From Mycolicibacterium austroafricanum (lineage in GTDB: Bacteria; Actinomycetota; Actinomycetes; Mycobacteriales; Mycobacteriaceae), in assembly GCF_902705885.1 (NCBI RefSeq), contig NZ_CACSIP010000039.1, forward strand, positions 1 to 35,095: a stretch of 35,095 nt of DNA. Reading direction: 5' to 3'. Below are positions 23,540-30,718 of this stretch, one piece after another (position 1 is the stretch's first letter; each line of letters starts with the position of its first letter). A program made the position numbers and the translations under genes. The notes beneath the pieces were generated by a model. It was not told the origin of the DNA. It was given only the letters and a program-made list of their open reading frames with translations, and did not search any database.

Positions 23540-24732
23540 CCGCCATCACAGGCGCCACGGAGGAGAAGAGCACATTCCCCCTCCCTGCGTTGGTGGTCCT
23601 GTCCGTCGTTGGGTTCACCACCATGCTGACCGAGACGATCCCGGCCGGCCTCCTCGGCGATATCGGCGCGGCACTCGACACATCCGACTCGGTCACTGGT
23701 CAACTCTTGACCCTGTACGCCACGGCGTCGATGCTCGCAGCGATACCTCTGACTACCTTCACACGCTCGTGGCCCCGCAAACCGCTCCTCATTGCCACCG
23801 TCGTCGGAATTGCAGCAGCAAACGCGATCACTGCAGCCTCGAGTGAGTTCTATGTAAGCGCTGGCGCCCGAGTCCTCGGCGGCGCCTGCGCCGGCATTCA
23901 GTGGGCGATGATGGCTGGTTACGCGATGCGGATGGTCGATTCGACACTCAAAGGACGAGCGCTCTCGGTTGCTATGGCCGGTATTCCCATAGCGCTGGCG
24001 TTCGGGATGCCACTCGGCACGATGATGGGATCAGCTGTTGGGTGGCGCGGTGTGTTCGTGATACTCGCCGTCACGGGAACACTTGCCGGCGCGCTAGGGG
24101 CGTGGTGGCTACCACGCTTCGACGGAGAGGCCGGGACGTCCAAGCTATCGTTCAATGCGGTTGTCGTGAGGCCAGGAATCGCCGTCATTGTGTTGTGCGC
24201 TTTCGCGTTCCAAGCCGCGCACATGAACCTGTACACCTACATCGAGCCCTACCTTCGACTGTCCGATCTCGGCAACCACATCGGTGCCGTACTTCTGGCC
24301 CTCGGCGTTGCGGCCATCGTCGGATTGTGGGTAACCGGCGCAACCATCGACCGTCATCTGACTGCGCTGGGACTGACTGTTCTGAGTCTGTTCTGTCTCG
24401 CGATGGGAACGCTGGGGCGCTTTGCCGGCGTCTCGCCCGTCGTCGTCGCCGCCGTGATTGCGTGGGGATTCGCTCTCGGCTGCGCTCCCACCCTGTATCA
24501 AACAGCCTGCGCTCGCGCCGCCGGCCCGTCGATCGACGTCGCACAGGCGATCTTGGTGACGCTGTTCAACGCAGGCATGGCGGCGGGGTCGCTTCTCGGT
24601 GGAATCATTCTGTCGTCGACTCGATCCGCGCACGCTCTGCCGTGGATCAGTTCCGGCATCTTTGCAGTGATCCTCGTGGCCATGGCTCTGACGCGGGTGG
24701 TGTCCCTACCCACAACCCCGGAGAATCCGTGA
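23536..24732 (+). CDS. MFS exporter (DHA1 / AraJ-like)
   Basis: An inner-membrane transporter of 398 residues with about 12 membrane segments. The order of segments and TETIPAGLLGDIGAAL at the first helix are those of the drug:H+ antiporter-1 family (AraJ, chloramphenicol-resistance type). The loop-2-3 motif A is weak, but RVLGGACAGIQWAMMAGYAMR in segment 4-5 is typical. As the only transporter in the operon it is expected to export the pathway product or a toxic substrate. It is coupled by 4-nt overlaps to the SDR before and the VOC gene after it. Confidence 0.91.
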   Translation: MTAITGATEEKSTFPLPALVVLSVVGFTTMLTETIPAGLLGDIGAALDTSDSVTGQLLTLYATASMLAAIPLTTFTRSWPRKPLLIATVVGIAAANAITAASSEFYVSAGARVLGGACAGIQWAMMAGYAMRMVDSTLKGRALSVAMAGIPIALAFGMPLGTMMGSAVGWRGVFVILAVTGTLAGALGAWWLPRFDGEAGTSKLSFNAVVVRPGIAVIVLCAFAFQAAHMNLYTYIEPYLRLSDLGNHIGAVLLALGVAAIVGLWVTGATIDRHLTALGLTVLSLFCLAMGTLGRFAGVSPVVVAAVIAWGFALGCAPTLYQTACARAAGPSIDVAQAILVTLFNAGMAAGSLLGGIILSSTRSAHALPWISSGIFAVILVAMALTRVVSLPTTPENP

Positions 24733-25214
24733 GTGCAAAGCAACCGCCAACCTTTTACCACGTTTGTTTCGTAGTTCCCGACATCGCCGCGGCCATGACA
24801 GAACTCGCCGAACTCGCCCAGGTCGAATGGAATGAACCGGAGGACGCAGTCCTCGAACAGTGGGCGTACACCATCGTATTCTCACGGCAATTTCCGTTCA
24901 TCGAACTCATCAGCGGCCCACCCGAAAGTCCATGGGACGCAACATCAGGGCCGCGGTTCGACCATCTAGGATGGTGGTCCGAGTCGTTGGGCTCCACGAC
25001 ATGTCGGTGGGCCACGAAGGGTGCGCAGCCGCGCTATGACGGACGGCCGGCCGGGCGATCGTTCGCGTACTTTTTCGCCCCGACGATTGGCGCGAACATC
25101 GAAGTGGTCGACAACGAACGGCAACACGATTTCATGGACACCTGGACATCGCGGCATGACCGACACGCCATGACATACCTTCGTGAAACACCCGAACACG
25201 ATTCGCCAGTTTGA
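24729..25214 (+). CDS. VOC-superfamily (glyoxalase/bleomycin resistance-like) protein
   Basis: The 161-residue protein has the paired beta-alpha-beta-beta-beta fold of the VOC superfamily. Metal-ligand candidates are H11 (FYHVCFVVPD), E59 (FIELISGP), H79 (FDHLGWW) and E125 (NIEVVD), the full glyoxalase-I type set of 2 His and 2 Glu. Members are glyoxalases, dioxygenases, epimerases or binding proteins. The GTG at 24729 overlaps the MFS stop, so it closes the operon. No terminator hairpin with a T run is seen after it. Confidence 0.85.
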   Translation: MSAKQPPTFYHVCFVVPDIAAAMTELAELAQVEWNEPEDAVLEQWAYTIVFSRQFPFIELISGPPESPWDATSGPRFDHLGWWSESLGSTTCRWATKGAQPRYDGRPAGRSFAYFFAPTIGANIEVVDNERQHDFMDTWTSRHDRHAMTYLRETPEHDSPV

Positions 25215-25240
25215 GAGGCGTCGGTAGCAACTACGGATAC

Positions 25241-25302
25241 CAGTGTGTAAGACGTTATCCGGAGCGTCACGGAACACCGAACGGAACCTGTCTTACACCC
25301 TG
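25241..25302. repeat. Inverted repeat pair at the right edge of the island
   Basis: CAGTGTGTAAGAC at 25241-25253 and its inverted copy at 25290-25302 (12 of 13 positions) face each other across 36 nt. The ends resemble the tips of an insertion sequence, suggesting a mini-element or a remnant. No flanking target duplication is evident. A bidirectional terminator with a large loop is an alternative. Confidence 0.5.
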
Positions 25303-25439
25303 CGAATGCCGTTACAGACCTCCGATGGGCTTAGGTGTCAGTGCTTGGGTGCTCGCCCGCCCTCGGAAAGTGCATCCGTGTGCGTGCGGAAGCGTGGATA
25401 CCGGGGCTTTCGATAGCTTGGGGACTCGCGCAGGACCGC

Positions 25440-25871
25440 CTAGGCGTAGAGCTCCTCGAACTTCTCGATCGATTTCTCGATGTCGCCCTTGACGGCACGG
25501 GCCGCTGCAGAGCCGATCGGGCCGAACAGCGGCGCCCCGCCGAGGTCCATCCTCACGGTGAACGTGCAGCCGTCGCCGCTGGAGGCGACCTTCATCGACA
25601 GCTTGTACCGGGTGCCACCCACACCTTCGCCGCTGATCTCCAGGGCCGACGGCGGATCGAACCGGCGTACCGTCCACGTGACCCGATTGCGCATCCCCTT
25701 GGCTCCCGCCACGCCGACCACGGTGGTGCCCACGTTGAGCTCATCCGGCAGGTCCGACCGCCAGCCCTGGTGCATGCTCATCCAGTCGCCGAGGGTGTCC
25801 AGGTTGGAGGCGTGCGCCCAGGCCTCCTCGGGGGGCAGCGCCAGGCTGCGGGACATCTCGAGTTTCGCCAT
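25440..25871 (-). CDS. SRPBCC (START/polyketide-cyclase-like) family protein
   Basis: The 143-residue protein has the helix-grip fold pattern: MAKLEMSRSLALPPEEAWAHASNLDTLGDWM at the start, then a series of strands, and a long final helix ending GDIEKSIEKFEELYA. Such proteins bind hydrophobic ligands in a cavity. Similar small proteins are common in mycobacteria and have no fixed role. It lies 11 nt downstream of mntR on the same strand, so the two are probably co-transcribed. G+C content is back to the high core level, which shows that the island ends in the gap before it (25215-25439). Confidence 0.85.
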   Translation of the reverse strand: MAKLEMSRSLALPPEEAWAHASNLDTLGDWMSMHQGWRSDLPDELNVGTTVVGVAGAKGMRNRVTWTVRRFDPPSALEISGEGVGGTRYKLSMKVASSGDGCTFTVRMDLGGAPLFGPIGSAAARAVKGDIEKSIEKFEELYA

Positions 25872-25882
25872 ACCGACTCCTT

Positions 25883-26608
25883 TTAAGCTACGACCCAGAT
25901 CGCTTGCGCTGCCGGGCTTCCCAGATCCACGGTGGTCTGGCTGTCGTCATCGACCGCGGGATCGCCAGGATTCTGCACCGTCACCGAGATCATCCCGGCG
26001 AAGTCGCGGCGGGCCACCACCCGCAACCGGGAGTCCAGGCTGATCCCCACGGTGTCGAAGTAGCGCAGCATCTCCGGGTCGGCGTCGGAGATCCGAGCGA
26101 CCGTGCCGGCGTCGCCGTCCTCACACACCGAAAGCTGACGGGCGGGCGGGGTCGGGACCTGGCCGTCGGCCGCCGGGATCGGGTCACCGTGCGGATCCCG
26201 GGTCGGGTAACCGAGCTTGGCGTCGATCCGGTCGAGCATCCGGTCGGAGACCGCGTGCTCGAGCACCTCGGCCTCGTCGTGCACCTCATCCCAGCTGTAG
26301 CCGAGCTCGCGCACCAGGAACGTCTCCATCAGCCGGTGGCGGCGCACCATCGCCAGCGCGGCGCGCCGTCCCGTGTCGGTGAGGGTGACCGCGCCGTACT
26401 TCTCGTGATCCACCAGACCCTGGTCGGCGAGCTTGCGGACCGACTCCGAAGCGGTGCTGGCCGACACCCCAATTCGCTCGGCCAGCAACTTCGTGCTGAC
26501 TTTTTCGTGCGACCACTCCTGGGCGGTCCAGATGACTTTCAGATAGTCCTGCGCCACCGTCGTCAGGTCACGGGGATCGCTGGCCGCGCTTTCAGGACTC
26601 ACAAACAC
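25883..26608 (-). CDS. mntR: DtxR/MntR-family metal-dependent repressor (SirR/MntR)
   Basis: This is a DtxR-family regulator of up to 241 residues, nearly identical in layout to M. tuberculosis Rv2788, which controls Mn(II) uptake genes. The winged HTH (DLTTVAQDYLKVIW through LAERIGVSASTASESVRKLADQGLVDHEKYGAVTLT) comes first. The metal-binding/dimer domain follows (RRHRLMETFLV, EVHDEAEVLEHAVSDRM), and then a C-terminal FeoA/SH3-like domain. GTG at 26608 or GTG at 26602 may be the start. It is divergent from ribF, as in Mtb. Confidence 0.93.
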   Translation of the reverse strand: MFVSPESAASDPRDLTTVAQDYLKVIWTAQEWSHEKVSTKLLAERIGVSASTASESVRKLADQGLVDHEKYGAVTLTDTGRRAALAMVRRHRLMETFLVRELGYSWDEVHDEAEVLEHAVSDRMLDRIDAKLGYPTRDPHGDPIPAADGQVPTPPARQLSVCEDGDAGTVARISDADPEMLRYFDTVGISLDSRLRVVARRDFAGMISVTVQNPGDPAVDDDSQTTVDLGSPAAQAIWVVA

Positions 26609-26670
26609 AAAGTTTAGGCAATCATCACCTGATCTGGTGGTGCTGATGGTCTGGGGTTGCGGTCGGGTCG

Positions 26671-26676
26671 TAGGCT
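26671..26676 (+). promoter_or_regulatory. Probable -10 element of ribF
   Basis: TAGGCT ends 6 nt before the GTG at 26683, so the mRNA is probably leaderless. The same hexamer precedes pptH. Confidence 0.45.
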
Positions 26677-26682
26677 AACGGC

Positions 26683-27657
26683 GTGCAGCGCTGGCGGGGG
26701 CAGGACGAAATCCCCACCGACTGGGGTCGATGTGTGGTCACCATCGGCGTGTTCGACGGTGTCCACCGCGGTCACCAGGAGTTGATCAGCCGCGCGGTGA
26801 AGGCGGGTCGGTCGCGGGGAATCCCGACGGTCCTGATGACGTTCGACCCGCACCCGATGGAGGTCGTGTTCCCGGGCAGTCACCCGGCACAGCTGACCAC
26901 GTTGACCCGGCGCGCCGAACTGGTCGAGGAGATGGGCATCGACGTCTTCCTCGTCGTGCCGTTCACCGCCGACTTCATGAAGCTCACCCCGGAGCGCTAC
27001 ATCCACGAACTGCTGGTGGAGCGGCTGCACGTGGTCGAGGTCGTGGTCGGTGAGAACTTCACGTTCGGCAAGAAGGCGGCAGGCAACGTCGAGCTGCTCG
27101 GCAAGGCCGGGGAGCGGTTCGGATTCGCCGTGGACTCGGTGTCCCTCGTCGCCGAACACCACCGCCATGAGACCGTCACCTTCTCCTCGACCTACATCCG
27201 GTCGTGCGTCGACGCCGGTGACATGGTCGCGGCAGCCGACGGACTGGGGCGGCCGCACCGGGTCGAGGGCGTGGTTGTCCGCGGGGACGGCCGCGGCAAG
27301 GTGCTCGGTTTCCCCACCGCCAACGTGGCCCCGCCGATGTACTCGGCGATCCCGGCCGACGGGGTGTACGCGGCCTGGTTCACCGTCCTCGGGCACGGTC
27401 CCGTCGTCGGCAGCGTCACCCCAGGGGAGCGGTATCAGGCCGCGGTGTCGGTCGGCACCAACCCAACCTTCTCCGGCCGCACCCGGACCGTCGAGGCCTT
27501 CGTGTTGGACACCGCCGCCGATCTGTACGGTCAGCACGTCGCCGTCGACTTCGTCGCGCGGCTGCGCGGGCAGGAGAGGTTCGACTCGGTGTCCGATCTG
27601 GTGGCGGCGATGGGCGCCGACACCGAACGGGCACGCACCATCCTGTCCGCCCGTTAG
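26683..27657 (+). CDS. ribF: Bifunctional riboflavin kinase / FAD synthetase
   Basis: RibF makes FMN from riboflavin and FAD from FMN. The 324-residue protein has an N-terminal adenylyltransferase domain: GVFDGVHRGH at 22-31, MTFDPHPMEVVFP, VVGENFTFGKKAAG and SSTYIR. A C-terminal riboflavin-kinase domain has GKVLGFPTANV, DGVYAAW, SVGTNPTF and VEAFVLD. All key motifs are present. The GTG start fits the family N terminus and the -10 box just before it. In M. tuberculosis ribF also lies between mntR and rpsO. Confidence 0.96.
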   Translation: MQRWRGQDEIPTDWGRCVVTIGVFDGVHRGHQELISRAVKAGRSRGIPTVLMTFDPHPMEVVFPGSHPAQLTTLTRRAELVEEMGIDVFLVVPFTADFMKLTPERYIHELLVERLHVVEVVVGENFTFGKKAAGNVELLGKAGERFGFAVDSVSLVAEHHRHETVTFSSTYIRSCVDAGDMVAAADGLGRPHRVEGVVVRGDGRGKVLGFPTANVAPPMYSAIPADGVYAAWFTVLGHGPVVGSVTPGERYQAAVSVGTNPTFSGRTRTVEAFVLDTAADLYGQHVAVDFVARLRGQERFDSVSDLVAAMGADTERARTILSAR

Positions 27658-27660
27658 CGA

Positions 27661-27691
27661 TTGGCGGCGCGACTGTCGGCGCTGCTAAGCT
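27661..27691 (+). promoter_or_regulatory. Probable promoter of rpsO
   Basis: TTGGCG at 27661-27666 and TAAGCT at 27686-27691 (19-nt spacing) fit a SigA-type promoter. The leader of about 100 nt contains two copies of GGATCCGCC (near 27743-27762), a likely RNA structure; S15 leaders often mediate autoregulation in other bacteria. Confidence 0.4.
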
Positions 27692-27799
27692 CCCTGCCGA
27701 CCTGGCGTGTGCTGCAGTTCGCGGTGGCTGCGCCTGTCGGGGGATCCGCCTGGATCCGCCGGCATCTTGATCGCGGACCGATTTGATGGAGTTGTATTC

Positions 27800-28069
27800 G
27801 TGGCGCTCACTGCCGAACAGAAAAAAGACATCCTGGGCCAGTACGGCCTGCACGACACCGACACCGGTTCCCCCGAGGCGCAGGTCGCGCTGCTGACCAA
27901 GCGGATCATCGACCTGACCGAGCACCTCAAGATGCACAAGCACGATCACCACTCGCGCCGCGGACTGCTGCTGCTGGTCGGCCGCCGCCGCAGGCTGCTC
28001 AAGTACGTCGCGCAGGTCGATGTCGAGCGCTACCGCTCGTTGATCGAGCGCCTCGGCCTGCGTCGCTGA
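27800..28069 (+). CDS. rpsO: 30S ribosomal protein S15
   Basis: S15 binds 16S rRNA helices 20-22 early in 30S assembly. The 89-residue product has the standard length and sequence, including GSPEAQVALLTKRI, HKHDHHSRRGLLLLVGRRRRLL and the end YRSLIERLGLRR. It starts at a GTG (27800) with GGAG about 9 nt upstream, giving MALTAEQKKDIL as in mycobacteria. The pnp gene follows 384 nt downstream, a widespread linkage. In M. tuberculosis a lipoprotein gene, lppU, lies between; it is absent here. Confidence 0.97.
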   Translation: MALTAEQKKDILGQYGLHDTDTGSPEAQVALLTKRIIDLTEHLKMHKHDHHSRRGLLLLVGRRRRLLKYVAQVDVERYRSLIERLGLRR

Positions 28070-28453
28070 CGCAGCCTCCCACCCGGAGTGCGGTGACCGT
28101 CGCCGCACGTCCGGCGGCTGCCCCGGATTAGGGATTACTCCCATACCGGGATGTACGATGGGTGCGTTCGCCAGTCGGCGTGTCCGCGAGCGGCACAGAA
28201 GGCAAGCGCGAACAAGTGGGTGTGGTCTTCGCAGATCCGCGTGTACCGCCCCCGCGTGACACGACAGGTACCGCCCGATCGCGCGGTCTTCGGTAGTGGC
28301 TGCCGGATGTACTCCGGCCGCTTCGATCGACGGCCGTCGACGCATCCGAGCTGGTCTCGGGGTCACCTGAGGTTGTCTGCAAATGACCGCATTCAACGCG
28401 CAGTGCTCACGCGAAACAGCTGAATGATGACCAGAGAGGCCATACGGACGTCT
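28070..28453 (+). other. rpsO-pnp intergenic region (pnp leader)
   Basis: No gene is recognised in these 384 nt; a 90-codon open frame has no coding character. A hairpin GTGCGG/CCGCAC (28088-28093 with 28103-28108), without a T run, may end or stabilise the rpsO mRNA. A TACGAT at about 28153-28158 fits a -10 box and could start a pnp transcript with a long leader, which in other bacteria is the site of PNPase self-control. Confidence 0.5.
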
Positions 28454-30718
28454 ATGTCTGTAGTTGAGATTGAAGACGGCGTGTTCGAATCCACCGCCGT
28501 GATCGACAACGGGAGCTTCGGCACCCGCACCATCCGCTTCGAGACCGGCCGGTTGGCCAGGCAGGCCGCCGGCTCCGTGGTCGCCTACCTCGATGACGAG
28601 ACCATGCTGCTGTCGGCCACCACCGCCAGCAAGAACCCGAAGGACCACTTCGACTTCTTCCCCCTCACGATCGACGTCGAGGAGCGGATGTACGCCGCGG
28701 GCCGCATCCCGGGCTCGTTCTTCCGGCGGGAGGGCCGCCCGTCCACAGACGCGATCCTGACCTGCCGTCTCATCGACCGGCCGCTGCGCCCCACCTTCGT
28801 CTCGGGGCTGCGCAACGAGATCCAGGTCGTCGTGACCATCATGAGCCTCGACCCCAAGGATCTGTACGACGTGCTGGCGATCAACGCCGCATCCGCGTCC
28901 ACCCAGATCTCCGGTCTGCCGTTCGCGGGCCCGGTCGGTGGGGTGCGCGTCGCGCTGATCGACGGCACCTGGGTGGCGTTCCCGACCGTCGAGCAGCTCG
29001 AGAACGCCGTCTTCGACATGGTCGTCGCCGGCCGCAAGGTGGGTGACGACCCGAATGACACCGCGATCATGATGGTCGAAGCCGAGGCGACCGACAGGGT
29101 CATCGAGCTCATCGGCAACGGCGCGGTGGCGCCCACCGAGACCGTCGTGGCCGAGGGCCTCGAGGCCGCCAAGCCGTTCATCGCCGCGCTGTGCACCGCC
29201 CAGCAGGAGCTGGCCGCCGCCGCCGGAAAGGAGACCGGCGAGTACCCGGTGTTCCCCGAATACCAGGACGACGTGTTCTACGCGGTGTCCTCGGTGGCGA
29301 CCGACGAGCTGTCCAAGGCGCTGACCATCGCCGGCAAGGAAGAGCGCAACAACCGCACCGACGAGATCAAGGTCGAGGTCCTCGAGCGGCTGGCCGAGAC
29401 CTACGCCGGTCGCGAGAAGGAGATCGGTGCGGCGTATCGCTCGCTGACCAAGAAGTTGGTGCGGCAGCGCATCCTGACCGATCACTTCCGCATCGACGGA
29501 CGCGGTGTCACCGACATCCGGGCGCTCGCAGCCGAGGTCGCCGTGGTGCCGCGGGCACACGGCAGCGCGCTCTTCGAGCGGGGCGAGACCCAGATCCTGG
29601 GCGTGACCACGCTGGACATGGTCAAGCTGGCGCAGCAGATCGACTCGCTGGGGCCGGAGACGTCCAAGCGCTACATGCACCACTACAACTTCCCGCCGTA
29701 CTCGACCGGTGAGACCGGCCGCGTCGGTTCGCCCAAGCGCCGCGAGATCGGTCACGGCGCCCTGGCCGAGCGGGCGTTGGTGCCCGTGCTGCCCAGCGTC
29801 GAGGAGTTCCCGTACGCGATCCGTCAGGTGTCGGAGGCGCTGAGCTCGAATGGCTCGACGTCGATGGGCTCGGTGTGCGCGTCGACCATGTCGCTGCTCA
29901 ACGCCGGTGTGCCACTCAAGGCCCCGGTCGCCGGTATCGCGATGGGCCTGGTCTCCGACGACGTCGAGGTCGAGGGTGGTGGTGTCGAGCGGCGCTTCGT
30001 CACCCTCACCGACATCCTCGGCGCCGAGGACGCTTTCGGCGACATGGACTTCAAGTGCGCAGGCACCAAGGAGTTCGTCACCGCCCTGCAGCTCGACACC
30101 AAGCTCGACGGGATTCCCTCCCAGGTTCTGGCCGGCGCCCTGGCCCAGGCCAAGGACGCCCGGATCACCATCCTCGAGGTGATGGCCGAGGCCATCGACG
30201 AGCCCGACGAGATGAGCCCATACGCACCGCGTATCACCACGATCAAGGTGCCGATCGACAAGATCGGCGAGGTCATCGGGCCCAAGGGCAAGATGATCAA
30301 CTCGATCACCGAGGAGACCGGCGCGTCGATCTCCATCGAGGACGACGGCACGGTGTTCGTGGGTGCGTCCAACGGTGAGGCAGCGCAGGCCGCGATCGAC
30401 AAGATCAACGCGATCGCCAACCCGCAGCTGCCCAAGGTCGGGGAGCGGTTCCTCGGAACCGTGGTCAAGACCACCGATTTCGGGGCGTTCGTGTCGCTGC
30501 TGCCGGGACGCGACGGCTTGGTGCACATCTCCAAACTCGGCCGCGGCAAGCGGATCAACAAGGTCGAGGACGTTGCCAAGGTGGGCGACAAGATGCGGGT
30601 GGAGATCGCCGATATCGACAACCGCGGCAAGATCTCGCTGGTCCTCGTGGCCGAAGGTGAAGCGTCCGACGCACCCGCCGCCGATGTCCCGGTTGATGCA
30701 GCGACCGCCAGCAGCTAG
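28454..30718 (+). CDS. pnp: Polyribonucleotide nucleotidyltransferase (PNPase / GpsI)
   Basis: PNPase degrades RNA 3'-5' by phosphorolysis and can add nucleotides. The 754-residue protein has two RNase PH domains joined by a helical domain (FRREGRPSTDAILTCRLIDRPLRP in the first; QRILTDHFRIDGRGVTDIRALAAE and the catalytic region FSNGSTSMGSVCAS-like SSNGSTSMGSVCA in the second). A KH domain (IDKIGEVIGPKGKMINSI, near 30250) and an S1 domain (GTVVKTTDFGAFVSLLPGRDGLVHIS) follow. I chose the ATG at 28454 because the product then starts MSVVEIEDGVFESTAVIDNG as in mycobacteria; an ATG 30 nt upstream is in frame. pepR overlaps its end by 23 nt. Confidence 0.97.
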   Translation: MSVVEIEDGVFESTAVIDNGSFGTRTIRFETGRLARQAAGSVVAYLDDETMLLSATTASKNPKDHFDFFPLTIDVEERMYAAGRIPGSFFRREGRPSTDAILTCRLIDRPLRPTFVSGLRNEIQVVVTIMSLDPKDLYDVLAINAASASTQISGLPFAGPVGGVRVALIDGTWVAFPTVEQLENAVFDMVVAGRKVGDDPNDTAIMMVEAEATDRVIELIGNGAVAPTETVVAEGLEAAKPFIAALCTAQQELAAAAGKETGEYPVFPEYQDDVFYAVSSVATDELSKALTIAGKEERNNRTDEIKVEVLERLAETYAGREKEIGAAYRSLTKKLVRQRILTDHFRIDGRGVTDIRALAAEVAVVPRAHGSALFERGETQILGVTTLDMVKLAQQIDSLGPETSKRYMHHYNFPPYSTGETGRVGSPKRREIGHGALAERALVPVLPSVEEFPYAIRQVSEALSSNGSTSMGSVCASTMSLLNAGVPLKAPVAGIAMGLVSDDVEVEGGGVERRFVTLTDILGAEDAFGDMDFKCAGTKEFVTALQLDTKLDGIPSQVLAGALAQAKDARITILEVMAEAIDEPDEMSPYAPRITTIKVPIDKIGEVIGPKGKMINSITEETGASISIEDDGTVFVGASNGEAAQAAIDKINAIANPQLPKVGERFLGTVVKTTDFGAFVSLLPGRDGLVHISKLGRGKRINKVEDVAKVGDKMRVEIADIDNRGKISLVLVAEGEASDAPAADVPVDAATASS

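Noticed and set aside
26609..26640. A TTTAGGC...CCTGA pair between mntR and ribF as a metal-regulator box
   Set aside because: The arms match at only 4 of 5 positions and do not fit a full DtxR/MntR box, so the evidence is too weak.
28151..28423. A 90-codon frame between rpsO and pnp
   Set aside because: No ribosome site, atypical residue use and no family likeness; it runs through the probable pnp promoter region.
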